The translations under genes and the position numbers were made by a program. The notes under the pieces are model-generated. The model saw only the letters and a program-made list of their open reading frames with translations, was not told where the DNA came from and did not search any database. From JBBDXA01 sp040902585 (GTDB lineage Bacteria > Planctomycetota > Phycisphaerae > Phycisphaerales > Phycisphaeraceae), in the NCBI GenBank assembly GCA_040902585.1, contig JBBDXA010000127.1, positions 1-28,484 of the forward strand: a DNA stretch of 28,484 nt. Reading direction: 5' to 3'. Positions 17,084 to 25,654 of the stretch are shown one piece after another. Each line of letters begins with the position of its first letter. Position 1 is the first letter of the stretch.

Positions 17084-19300
17084 TCACTCGGCAGGCAGTT
17101 CCAGCAGTTCGACTTTGCGGAAATGCACCGGGTGGCTTTCGGATTGAAGCGAGATGTAGCCGCTCTCGAGGAGTTTCTTGCCGCCGTTCTTCTCAATGAG
17201 TTTCTTCGCATCTTCGTCGCGTTCATCCAACTGCGGCTGGTCGTAGGCGAGGACGGTCTTGCCGTCGATGATGTGTTTGATCGTCTTGCCGCCGCGCACT
17301 TCCATTTCGACGGTGACCCACTGGTCGCCGTGGTAGGTTTCGCTGTTGGAGTTGGTGCAGTGCGGGGTGAAGAGTTTGCCGTTCATGACCACGTTGGTGC
17401 CGGGCGTGCAGAGGTTGGCGGTGGTGCGTTTGTCCTTGCCGTTGCCGCCGAGGAACTGGGCCTCGATGGAGACGGGGAATTCCTGGTCCTTGCGGATGGT
17501 GTCGGGCGGTTGGCAGTGCAGCATGGCGCCGCTGTTGCGGAACGCCCAGCCGGGGCCGCCGGGGCACTGCTCGCCGACGAAGCGAAGCTCGACGCGCAGG
17601 CGGTAGTGCGAGTAAGGCGTCTTGAAGAAAATGTGTCCGTATCGTTTGTCGAAGTTTTCGTAGCCCTTGTAGCCGACCTTCAGCAGGCCCTCTTCCACGT
17701 AAAACGTGTCCTTGTAGTTGTCGCCCAGTTCGTGGCCGTTGATCTTGACGGTCCAGTCCTTGAGGTCTTTGCCGTTGAAGAGGGGAATCCACTTCTCCTG
17801 TGTCTCATCGGCGGCCGCCTCGAATCCGCTTCGGATCGTGCCATCCTGATTGATGATGGGCTTGCCTTCCTTCACACGTCCCAGCTCGCGAACGCCGGGG
17901 CCGATGCCTTCGTTGCCGAGGTCTTTGTCCATCACCTCCGCGAGCGCTTCGAGCCTCGTCACGATGTCAGAATGCTCCGCGGCCACATCGTTCGCTTCGC
18001 CGATGTCCTCTTTCAGGTTGTAAAGCTTGGCCTTGCCGGCGGCGGCTTTATTCTTGGCGTTGCCGCCCGCGCCGGCCCGATGCAGCTTCCAGTCGCCGTG
18101 GCGCACGGCTTCGAGCTTCAGGCCTCTGAAGTAGTAGAAAGTCTCGTGCGCGGGCTTGGCATCGTTGTCGCCCTTGATCTGCGGCCAAATGTTCACGCCG
18201 TCGATCTTGCGATCATCAGGCACCTTGCCGCCCGAGAGCGCGGCGAAGGTCGGGAGGATGTCGAACATGCCCGCGATCGCATCCGTCTCAGTGCCCGCCG
18301 GAACCTGTCCCGGCCACCACGCGATCGTGGGAACGCGCATGCCGCCTTCGAGTGTGCTGCCTTTATGACCGCGAAGCGGCGTGTTGAGCCCGCGCGGCGT
18401 GCCGCCGTTGTCACTGGTAAAGATGACGAGCGTCTTTTCCGCGAGGCCCGCCTGGCGCACCGCGTCGAGCACCTGGCCCACGCTCCAGTCCGTCTCTTCA
18501 ACCCAGTCCGAGTAGTAGCCGTGCGGCGAATTGCCCGCCCACTTCTTGCCGGGATAGATCGGGAAGTGAACGGAACTGTGCGCCAGATAAAGAAAGAACG
18601 GCTTGTCCTTCTGCTTCGCGATGAAGTCCAACGCTTCGCTCGTGTAGATCTCCACGAGCGACTGCTGATCATCCGGCAGCACGCGCTTCACGACCTTGCC
18701 ATTACGCAGCAGTGGCAGCGGCGGTTGCCCGCCGGTCCTGCCTTGCGGAATCGGTTTGCCCAGGTCTGTCTTCACGCCATCGGAAGCGGGGCCCATGTCG
18801 TTGGAGTAAGGAAGGCCGAAGTGCAGATCGAAGCCGTGTTCACTCGGCAGGAACTCCGGCTGATCCCCCAGGTGCCACTTGCCCACGACGGCGGTGGCGT
18901 AGCCTTGCGCCTTGAGCACCTCGGCAACGGTTACTTCCCTGGAAGAAAGGCCGACATCGTTCGCGGGGAACAGCACGTGAGGAATCGGCAGCCCGCGCTT
19001 GGGATAACAGCCTGTCATCAGGGCCGCCCGCGAAGGCGAACAGACCGGGGCGGCGTAGAACGAGGTGAGCCTGCGACCCTCCTTGGCCATGCGGTCCAGA
19101 TGCGGCGTGCGATTTAGCTTGGAGCCGAACGGCCCTATGTCGGCATAGCCCAGGTCATCGATGTTGATGAAGATGAGATTGGGCTTGGCGGGTCTGTCGG
19201 TATCCGCGCCGCGCAGGCTGGGCGCCAGCGAGAAAAGGCACAGGGCTGCCAGGAGAGGGAGTCGAGTCAAAGTAGTCCGGGTGGCCATCTTGGTGATCAT
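17084..19300 (-). CDS. Secreted sulfatase fused to a C-terminal DUF1080 domain
   Basis: A 738-aa exported enzyme. The signal peptide is residues 1-31 (LPLLAALCLFSLAPSLRGAD). The type I sulfatase domain (about 38-480) has the metal-binding pair in NIDDLGYAD (D48/D49), the formylglycine site C87 in CSPSRAALMTG, KWHLG (141-145) and TSDNGG with D297/N298. It should hydrolyse sulfate esters in the periplasm after maturation of C87. From about 504, WIPLFNGKDLKDWTVKINGHE begins a DUF1080 domain (3-keto-disaccharide hydrolase / LamG-like fold) running to the end. The fusion suggests one polypeptide that desulfates and then binds or cleaves a glycan; the substrate is unknown. AAGGGA lies 6 bases before the ATG. 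A second, stand-alone DUF1080 gene lies 1 kb away. Confidence 0.93.
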   Translation of the reverse strand: MITKMATRTTLTRLPLLAALCLFSLAPSLRGADTDRPAKPNLIFINIDDLGYADIGPFGSKLNRTPHLDRMAKEGRRLTSFYAAPVCSPSRAALMTGCYPKRGLPIPHVLFPANDVGLSSREVTVAEVLKAQGYATAVVGKWHLGDQPEFLPSEHGFDLHFGLPYSNDMGPASDGVKTDLGKPIPQGRTGGQPPLPLLRNGKVVKRVLPDDQQSLVEIYTSEALDFIAKQKDKPFFLYLAHSSVHFPIYPGKKWAGNSPHGYYSDWVEETDWSVGQVLDAVRQAGLAEKTLVIFTSDNGGTPRGLNTPLRGHKGSTLEGGMRVPTIAWWPGQVPAGTETDAIAGMFDILPTFAALSGGKVPDDRKIDGVNIWPQIKGDNDAKPAHETFYYFRGLKLEAVRHGDWKLHRAGAGGNAKNKAAAGKAKLYNLKEDIGEANDVAAEHSDIVTRLEALAEVMDKDLGNEGIGPGVRELGRVKEGKPIINQDGTIRSGFEAAADETQEKWIPLFNGKDLKDWTVKINGHELGDNYKDTFYVEEGLLKVGYKGYENFDKRYGHIFFKTPYSHYRLRVELRFVGEQCPGGPGWAFRNSGAMLHCQPPDTIRKDQEFPVSIEAQFLGGNGKDKRTTANLCTPGTNVVMNGKLFTPHCTNSNSETYHGDQWVTVEMEVRGGKTIKHIIDGKTVLAYDQPQLDERDEDAKKLIEKNGGKKLLESGYISLQSESHPVHFRKVELLELPAE

Positions 19301-19627
19301 GGGGATCCCTTCGTTCGCGATGTTGAAGATCCGCTTTCCATTGAATGCATCTTACTGGCCGAACGCTGTTTCGCGACACGTAGTCGAATTCGATCCGAGG
19401 CAGAGCGAGGAAAGCTGCCTGCGGAAATACATCCCTTCACGCGGAACGGTCTTTGTTGTACCTGTCGAGGCATCGATTGCAATGTCATGCGGATCAGCCA
19501 CCGCGGCATGGCGTGTTTGACTGTTACGCTCGTCGCCATGTAGCTTTGCTGGAAGCAGGGTTCACTCTCACTCGCCGCGTGGTCGGGTGAATGCAATGGA
19601 AACACTCGCTACTTAGAGGCACATCTG
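19301..19627. other. Divergent intergenic region between the sulfatase fusion and a secreted protein gene
   Basis: These 327 bases separate two divergently transcribed genes, so they should hold both promoters. Only a weak candidate for the rightward gene is visible (19517-19546, listed separately). No inverted repeat or convincing short gene was seen; the open frames running through here are low-quality extensions. Confidence 0.5.
19517..19546 (+). promoter_or_regulatory. Weak candidate sigma70-type promoter for the secreted 228-aa protein
   Basis: TTGACT (19517-19522) is close to the -35 consensus and is followed after 18 bases by TAGCTT (19541-19546), a poor -10 match. It lies 82 bases upstream of the next + strand start. 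Planctomycete promoters are not well described, so this is only a candidate. Confidence 0.25.
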
Positions 19628-20314
19628 ATGACGACGAACAGCAGGATCGTAACTGGCATCGCCGCACTCGCGTTTGTGATTGCGGGTTCCTCGGCCGCTC
19701 TGTTTTCCGCCGCGGAAGAGAACCCGAAGGCCGGAAAACCTGCCGCGCCTGCTGCTGCTCCCGCGGGACCTGCCGCGGAACTGAACGGCTTCCGCTGGGA
19801 GTTTCCCTGCAAGGAAAAGATGCCCGATCAGCCCAGGCCGGGCGCGGATTGCAGCAGCGGACTCGTCACCGGCGATCCGTTCAAGACCGACAACTTCAAA
19901 GCCGTGAAAAGCTTCGGCGGCGAGAAGGGCAAAAAGTACAACGTCACCATCCGCTTCCGAGGCGTCGTCGAACCCATGATGTACAAGGACGGCAAGAAGG
20001 ACGGCGATTACTTCTACATCGGCGGCAGCCCCAACAACAACACCTACAACATCTACAAGATCGAAATCTCCTCGCCCCAGTCGCACTACTTCCTCAACCG
20101 ACAGGACAAGGTCGGCCACCAGATCTTCACCATCGACTACACCAAGACCATTCAGATCGACGGCGGCGCGACCATCACGCTCACCGGCGACGGACAGAAC
20201 GGCAAACTCATCTCCAACTTCAAGAAGCTCACCATTCCCGAGATCGCGACCGAACCTTACAACGGTCAGTTCGTGCAGATGGATGTCGTCAAGGTCGAGG
20301 AAGTCAAGGATTGA
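19628..20314 (+). CDS. Secreted protein of unknown function
   Basis: I do not recognise this 228-aa family. The first 29 residues are a signal peptide (IVTGIAALAFVIAGSSAALFSAAEE). A low-complexity Ala/Pro/Gly linker (about 33-50) follows, then a mature domain with a strand-rich pattern (YNVTIRFRGVVEP, GDYFYIGGSPNNNTYNIYKIEISSP, TITLTGDG) that suggests a beta-sandwich. The Gly/Asn-rich stretch at about 137-146 could be a ligand or calcium loop. AGAGG lies about 9 bases before the ATG. It is divergent from the sulfatase-DUF1080 gene and convergent with a stand-alone DUF1080 gene, with only 3 bases between the stops. The neighbourhood suggests a part in the same extracellular glycan-processing set, perhaps binding rather than catalysis, but that is inference. 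Confidence 0.8.
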   Translation: MTTNSRIVTGIAALAFVIAGSSAALFSAAEENPKAGKPAAPAAAPAGPAAELNGFRWEFPCKEKMPDQPRPGADCSSGLVTGDPFKTDNFKAVKSFGGEKGKKYNVTIRFRGVVEPMMYKDGKKDGDYFYIGGSPNNNTYNIYKIEISSPQSHYFLNRQDKVGHQIFTIDYTKTIQIDGGATITLTGDGQNGKLISNFKKLTIPEIATEPYNGQFVQMDVVKVEEVKD

Positions 20315-20317
20315 TTC

Positions 20318-21106
20318 TCACTCCTTGAAGTCCGTCTCGGGCTTTTCGAGGTTCAGTTCCTTGATCCAGATATTGCGGAAGCGCACATCGTGTCCTTCGC
20401 ATTGGAGCTTCAGTCCGCCGGGCGTGTCGGTGATGCCGTTGCCGCCGTTGTTCCCTCCGTCGATGCCTGAGTTCGCGCCGCCCCAGACTTTGGTGATGGC
20501 CTGATTGAGGTGAACCTTCTTGCCGTTGAAGTACATGGTGACCAGGGCCTTCTCGGTGCGTTTGCCGTCGGTGAAGCGGGCGGCGCGGAAGGTGATGTCG
20601 TACGCGTTCCACTTGCCGATGCCGTGGTAGGCTTTGTACGGCGATTCGGTTTCGTTGATGACCGCGCCCATACCGTGCTTGGTCTTGTCACCGTCGAGCA
20701 CCTGAATCTCGTAGCGGTTCTGAAGATAGACGCCGCTGTTGCCGCCCTTCTTGGTGACGAGGAATTCGATGTGCAGACGAAAGTCCTTGTATTCCTTTTT
20801 GGTGACGATGTCAGCCGTGCCGTACTTGCCGCCCGCCGCGGCCGGGTCATCGCTCTGCACGACGGTGCCTTTATCAACCGGGTCATCGACGATCTTCCAC
20901 TTGATGGGCAGCGACGATGAGAACCGCGGGCCTTTCCAGTAAGTCCATTTCGCGTCGAGCATTTCACGAGAGCCGTCGAAGATGACCTCGGCCCCTTCGA
21001 CGGGTTTGGCTCCGACGCCGACATCGCCGGCCGCGGGTGGACCCGCGACTGCGAGAAGGACGGATGCGATCAAGAGCGTGGCACGGGAAATGGATCGTTG
21101 AGGCAT
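20318..21106 (-). CDS. Secreted DUF1080 (3-keto-disaccharide hydrolase-like) protein
   Basis: A 262-aa exported protein made of a signal peptide (1-27: RATLLIASVLLAVAGPPAAGD) and one DUF1080 domain. Diagnostic segments are VIFDGSREMLDAKWTYWKG, the core strand motif GGNSGVYLQNRYEIQVLD, KPTTAYHGIGKWNAYDI-like residues near 155-170 (read here as SPYKAYHGIGKWNAYDI), and GLKLQCEGHDVRFRNIWIKEL at the C-terminal end. DUF1080 members include hydrolases acting on 3-keto-glycosides, and many are fused to sulfatases or lipoproteins in planctomycetes and Bacteroidetes. The ATG at 21106 is chosen because AAGGAAA lies about 5 bases before it and the signal peptide starts there. The gene is divergent from the 965-aa protein with 104 bases between the starts. 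Confidence 0.9.
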   Translation of the reverse strand: MPQRSISRATLLIASVLLAVAGPPAAGDVGVGAKPVEGAEVIFDGSREMLDAKWTYWKGPRFSSSLPIKWKIVDDPVDKGTVVQSDDPAAAGGKYGTADIVTKKEYKDFRLHIEFLVTKKGGNSGVYLQNRYEIQVLDGDKTKHGMGAVINETESPYKAYHGIGKWNAYDITFRAARFTDGKRTEKALVTMYFNGKKVHLNQAITKVWGGANSGIDGGNNGGNGITDTPGGLKLQCEGHDVRFRNIWIKELNLEKPETDFKE

Positions 21107-21210
21107 GGGGTTTCCTTCAAAGGGACTGACTGCCGGATTGCGGACGGTTGAGCCGGGCATTTTCCATTCTAACGCCAAACGGATGCACGGCGCATCGCTA
21201 TGCTTTCAAT

Positions 21211-24108
21211 ATGAACCAACCGACTCGACTTAGCCTGTGCGTGTTGCTGACCGCCCTTTTCGCGTTGCACCTGTCGCGCGTCGCCGCTCAGGAGGCGCAA
21301 CCCGCGAAACACCGGCAGATCAGCGGCGTCTATCCGCACCTGACGACTTACGGCATCTACAGCGAGAACGGAGCACATACCAAGGGCGGGCACGATGAGT
21401 GCGGCATCGGCGCGGTGGTGCCTTGGGCGGGCAGGTTGTGGATGATCAACTACGCGCCGCACATGCCGCGCGGCAGCGAGCACAAGCTCTTTTCCATCGA
21501 CGCAGGCCTGGACATGAAGGTACATCCGCAAAGCGTCGGCGGCACACCCGCGGGGCGCATGATCCATCGTGAGTCGAACCAGCTTCTCATCGGACCTTAC
21601 CTCATCGATGCGAAGGGCGCGGTGCGCGTCATCACCCCTGCCGCGATGCCCGCCCGCATCACCGCCATCACGCGGCATCTGACGGATCCTGCGAACCAGG
21701 TCTATTACTACGACATGGAAGGCGCGCTGTACGAAGCGAACGTGCGCACGCTGAAAGCGACAAAGCTCTTCGCCAAGCCCGTGCCCGGCTGGCATGGCAA
21801 GGGCGCGTATGTGACGCAGGGCCGGCTCGTGGTCTCCAACAACGGCGAACACGCGGCAGGTTCCTACAAGCCCTTGCTCGTCGGCGGGGCGGCGAAGAAC
21901 GATGATGAAGCGGGCGTGCTGGCCGAGTGGGACGGCAAGGATTGGCGCATCGTCGAGCGCAAGCAGTACACCGATGTCACCGGCCCCGACGGCATCTTCG
22001 GCGGCAAGGGCGCGAGTGATGATGCGCCGCTGTGGGCCATGGGCTGGGACCGGCGCTCGCTGCGATTGAAACTGCTCGACGGCGGAACCTGGCACACCTT
22101 TCTGTTGCCCAAGGCATCACTCAATAATGACGCGAAGCACGGCTGGTACACCGAGTGGCCCCGCATTCGCGAGATCGGCAACGGTCGATTCATGATGGAC
22201 ATGCACGGCATGTTCTTCGACTTTCCCAAGTCCTTCGCGAAGGATGACACCGGCGGCATTCGACCCATCGGCAGTCACCTGCGCTACGTGCCGGACTTCT
22301 GCGAGTGGAACGGCAAGCTCGTGCTGGCGACGGATGAGACGAGCATTCAGGGGAACAAACTCGCGGGGCAGCCGCAGTCGAATCTGTGGATCGGTACCGC
22401 TGACGACCTGAAGCAGTGGGGCCCCGCGAGCGGGTTCGGCGGGCCTTGGGTGGGCGATGCGGTGAAGGCGGGCGTGCCATCGGATGCGTTTTTGATTGCG
22501 GGGTTCGATCGGCGCGTGCTGCATCTGGCGGTCGGCGCGAAGACGCAAGCGGCGGCGGGGGCCGCGGGCGCGTCGGGGGCGGCGCTGCGGGCTTCGGATC
22601 AGCAGAAGATCACGCTGATGCCTGATGCGCTCGAGAGTCTGCCGCGTGTGACGGTCAATCGCGGTGACTGGAAGAAGCCCGCGCCGGGGTTTACGTTCGA
22701 GGTGAGTCATGATGTGACGGTTTATCTCGCGGTCGACGAGCGAGGCAACCCGGAGTTGAACAATGAGTGGGAAAAGACGGACCTGACGCTCACGTGGGGC
22801 GAAAACCATCGCGACCTCATCTACAAGCGCGCGTTCAAGGCAGGCGCGATTGAAGTGCCCGCGAACGAGACCGAGCACACCAAGGGATCGTTCGGCATGC
22901 CGCACACGGCGTTCGTGGCGAGCGATGCGAAGGACTTGAAGCTCAAGCCTGACCCGACGGCGAAGGTCTCGATGCCGACACGTGAAGCGGACGTTGCCAG
23001 CGCCAAGGCCGGCGAGCCTGTCACGTTCACGCTCGAAGTCGATGTCGATGGCACAGGCAAGTGGACGGCCTGGCGAGCGATCGACGTCGTGGATGGCGGC
23101 TACGAGTGCATCACGATTCCGCCGGAAGTGAAGGCCCAGTGGATGCGGCTGACGGCGAGTCGTGACAGCATCGCCACCGCTTTCTTCCATCTCACCGATG
23201 CTTCGCTTCGCGATCCTGCTGAAGGCCGCGACCTGTTCGCCGGGCTGGCGGAGGTTTCGGCGAAGGAGGTATTCAGCGGCGTGGTGTACGCGGCGAAACA
23301 GAATCGCAACTTGAAGCTGATCACCAGCGATGATCGGGCCTTGGAGTTTCAGAAGGATTCGTTCACGTTCGAGTCGGATGAGTTGGATGCGAAACTCAAG
23401 ACATTGCTCAAGACGGAGCCGGAGTTCACGGTGGATGAGGCTTCGGTGATTCTCATGCATCGCGGGAAGCGATTGCGATTGCCCAAGGGCGATGCGGCGT
23501 TCGACAGGCCCTTCGCCGCGGGTTGGCCGCGAGGGAGTCGCGAGGTCGAAAGCGAACGGCACCTGGCGCAGTTCCATGGCACGTTCTACGAGGTGCCGCT
23601 CCTGAGCAACGGCGACCCGCCCGAGTTTCACCTCATGCGTCCTGTCGCCAGTCACTCGAAACAAATCATGGATTTCTGTTCGTGGGCAGGCTTGCTCGTT
23701 CTCACCGGCGTGCGGAGTGATGCGACGCAGGATGGGCACGTCTTCATCGACCCCAGCCACAAGGCTGCGCTCTGGTTCGGCGGCGTCGATGACCTGTGGA
23801 AACTCGGCAAGCCTGTCGGTCGCGGCGGCCCTTGGAAGGACACGCCCGTGAAGGCGAGGCAGCCTTCGGATCCGTACCTGATCACGGGCTACGACCACAA
23901 GTCACTCGCGCTGACGGCCGACAAAGATGTGACCATCACGCTGGAAGTGGACTTCGATCACCAGACCGGCTTTCACGTTTACAAGTCTTTCAAGGTGACG
24001 AAAGGCGAAACGACACGCTTCGAATTCCCGCTCGAGTTCAGCGCTCACTGGCTGCGTGTGAAGGCGGATGCGGACTGCACGGCGACGGCGCAGCTTGCAT
24101 ACGAGTAG
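21211..24108 (+). CDS. Large secreted protein of unknown function with an internal duplication
   Basis: A 965-aa exported protein with a signal peptide (1-27, CVLLTALFALHLSRVAAQ). I do not recognise the family. The sequence is strand-rich with repeated W/G/D turns, like a beta-propeller. A module occurs twice: residues about 316-445 (GNGRFMMDMHGMFFDFP, DFCEWNGKLVLA, LWIGTADDLKQWG, GGPWVGDAVKAGVPSDAFLI) and about 771-902 (HLAQFHGTFYEVP, DFCSWAGLLVLT, LWFGGVDDLWKLG, GGPWKDTPVKARQPSDPYLI). Each copy is linked to a C-terminal beta domain (about 606-663 and 908-965) with FTLEVD/ITLEVD and AQWMRL/AHWLRV. An alanine/glycine-rich stretch (about 446-460) lies after the first copy. The ATG at 21211 has no Shine-Dalgarno. 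Its TAG stop directly abuts the stop of the convergent sulfatase gene. Confidence 0.85.
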   Translation: MNQPTRLSLCVLLTALFALHLSRVAAQEAQPAKHRQISGVYPHLTTYGIYSENGAHTKGGHDECGIGAVVPWAGRLWMINYAPHMPRGSEHKLFSIDAGLDMKVHPQSVGGTPAGRMIHRESNQLLIGPYLIDAKGAVRVITPAAMPARITAITRHLTDPANQVYYYDMEGALYEANVRTLKATKLFAKPVPGWHGKGAYVTQGRLVVSNNGEHAAGSYKPLLVGGAAKNDDEAGVLAEWDGKDWRIVERKQYTDVTGPDGIFGGKGASDDAPLWAMGWDRRSLRLKLLDGGTWHTFLLPKASLNNDAKHGWYTEWPRIREIGNGRFMMDMHGMFFDFPKSFAKDDTGGIRPIGSHLRYVPDFCEWNGKLVLATDETSIQGNKLAGQPQSNLWIGTADDLKQWGPASGFGGPWVGDAVKAGVPSDAFLIAGFDRRVLHLAVGAKTQAAAGAAGASGAALRASDQQKITLMPDALESLPRVTVNRGDWKKPAPGFTFEVSHDVTVYLAVDERGNPELNNEWEKTDLTLTWGENHRDLIYKRAFKAGAIEVPANETEHTKGSFGMPHTAFVASDAKDLKLKPDPTAKVSMPTREADVASAKAGEPVTFTLEVDVDGTGKWTAWRAIDVVDGGYECITIPPEVKAQWMRLTASRDSIATAFFHLTDASLRDPAEGRDLFAGLAEVSAKEVFSGVVYAAKQNRNLKLITSDDRALEFQKDSFTFESDELDAKLKTLLKTEPEFTVDEASVILMHRGKRLRLPKGDAAFDRPFAAGWPRGSREVESERHLAQFHGTFYEVPLLSNGDPPEFHLMRPVASHSKQIMDFCSWAGLLVLTGVRSDATQDGHVFIDPSHKAALWFGGVDDLWKLGKPVGRGGPWKDTPVKARQPSDPYLITGYDHKSLALTADKDVTITLEVDFDHQTGFHVYKSFKVTKGETTRFEFPLEFSAHWLRVKADADCTATAQLAYE

Positions 24109-25596
24109 CTATTTCTCCGGCAGAAGTTTCATCATGCGATCGAGCAGCGCGGGCTCCTTATCCGCGAGGTTGTGTACCGGGTCATCGCCTTCGCTCATGG
24201 CGTACAGCTCGACCTTCCTGGGCCCATCCTTACTTGGCGTGACGATCAGTCGATGCGTCGCCGTGCGCACCGTGACCGCGCCGCCCCAGTAGCTCGTCGA
24301 CGCTTCGCGAATCGTCTTCTTCTCTCCCGTCAGCAGCGGCCTGAGCGACAGGCCATCGAGCGGATGTGACGTCTTCGTGAACGAAGGCTGACACAGATCA
24401 ATCAGCGTGGGATACATATCCAGCGATTCGACCATCGCCTCGCTCTTCGTACCAGCCTTCGTCACGCCCGGCGCGCGGATGATCAGCGGGCTGTGCATCG
24501 CGCGCTCCAGCGGCGAGTGCTTGCCCCAGATGGCCGAGTCGCCCAGGTGCCAGCCATGATCGCCCCAGAGAATGACGATGGTGTTCTCGCTCAGGCCCAG
24601 TTCTTCGAGGGCGGCCAGCACTTTGCCAACCTGTCGATCGCTGTAGCGCACGCAGGCGAGATACGCTCGCCGGGCGGCGAGCGTGTCTTCCGCGCTGAGC
24701 GGTTTGGTCTTCTTGAAGGGCATGTTGTAGCCATAGAACTCCCCGCTGCCGTGCCAGTAGGCGGTGTCGCCTTTTTCAGGCTGCGGCGGCGAAGGCATCT
24801 TCACCTTCGCGACCGCCTCCCAATCGCCCTTCGTCGCGACGAACGGCAGATGCGGCTTGAAGAAACCCAGGCCCATGAAGAACGGCTTGCCGCTCGCCTT
24901 CATCGCGCGGAGCTTTTCGATCGCCGTGTTTGCCATGAGCCCATCGGGCAGGTCTTCATCCTTCTCCGCCGTGAACTCCATCAGGTCACGATGGCCTTTG
25001 CCGTCTTCGCGATGCTTGCCGTCGGCGTAGGCGAAGAAGGTGCCCCAGCCGCGCTTCCACGGGCCAAAGGGCGTGGGCAGTTCGTCCCAGGCGTGGGGCA
25101 TCTCATCGCGGCCGTCACCGGTGCCGTTGTAGTTGAAGACGCGGCCGTCGGGCGTGTGCGAAATCTTGCCGATGCAGATGGTGTGATAGCCGCTGCGGCG
25201 GAAAAGCTCGGGCAGCGTCTGCGCGCCGTCGAGTTGTTTATCACTGAGTTGTGATGGGCCGCCGTACATCGCGTTGTTGCCCATCGCTTTGGAATGGCTC
25301 GGACTGCGACCGGTGAGCAGGGCGTATCGCGAGGAGCCGCAGGTGGCGACCTGCACATAGTGATGCGTGAAGGTCATGCCCTGCGAGGCGAGCTTGTCGA
25401 TGTTGGGGCTGATGGCGTGTTTGATGCCGTAGCAGCCGAGTTCGGTTCGCAGGTCATCGATGGCGATGAAGAGCACGTTGGGTTTCGCAGACCCCGGCGC
25501 CCCCGGCACCCCCGGCGCGGCGATCGTCGCGCCCGTCAGGCAGGTCACGATGGCGAGCGCGACAGCGAGCAGCAAGGGTTGGCGGTGTGGCTTCAT
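24109..25596 (-). CDS. Secreted sulfatase, iduronate-2-sulfatase-like
   Basis: A 495-aa exported sulfatase. A signal peptide (1-27) is followed by a Pro/Gly/Ala linker (28-37). The alkaline-phosphatase-type fold shows FIAIDDLRTELGCYG (D47/D48 as metal ligands), the formylglycine region C86-G-S-S-R90-YALLTG, ICIGKISHTP, GFFKPHLPF and ILWGDHGWHLGD with the D-H pair near the metal site. The FIAIDDLR and KPHLPF segments are typical of planctomycete iduronate-2-sulfatase-like enzymes. The third position of the C-x-P/A-x-R motif is Ser here instead of Pro or Ala, which could affect maturation. The ATG at 25596 has AAGGAA about 7 bases upstream; a longer frame reaches 25656. It is divergent from the 161-aa unknown gene with 58 bases between. 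Confidence 0.92.
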   Translation of the reverse strand: MKPHRQPLLLAVALAIVTCLTGATIAAPGVPGAPGSAKPNVLFIAIDDLRTELGCYGIKHAISPNIDKLASQGMTFTHHYVQVATCGSSRYALLTGRSPSHSKAMGNNAMYGGPSQLSDKQLDGAQTLPELFRRSGYHTICIGKISHTPDGRVFNYNGTGDGRDEMPHAWDELPTPFGPWKRGWGTFFAYADGKHREDGKGHRDLMEFTAEKDEDLPDGLMANTAIEKLRAMKASGKPFFMGLGFFKPHLPFVATKGDWEAVAKVKMPSPPQPEKGDTAYWHGSGEFYGYNMPFKKTKPLSAEDTLAARRAYLACVRYSDRQVGKVLAALEELGLSENTIVILWGDHGWHLGDSAIWGKHSPLERAMHSPLIIRAPGVTKAGTKSEAMVESLDMYPTLIDLCQPSFTKTSHPLDGLSLRPLLTGEKKTIREASTSYWGGAVTVRTATHRLIVTPSKDGPRKVELYAMSEGDDPVHNLADKEPALLDRMMKLLPEK

Positions 25597-25654
25597 GAAT
25601 CGTTCCTTCGGATTGGGCCTGGGGCGTTGCGTTCCTCTCGATAGAATACCGCTC

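Noticed and set aside
16967..19117. A 716-codon open frame on the + strand
   Set aside because: It runs antisense through the sulfatase-DUF1080 gene, whose active-site motifs are intact on the other strand. The antisense product is a Val/Ala/Arg-rich translation with no domain, as expected from GC-rich codon bias.
22117..23898. A 593-codon open frame on the - strand
   Set aside because: It is antisense to the 965-aa secreted protein and extremely Arg/His-rich with no recognisable fold. The + strand frame has a signal peptide and an internal repeat.
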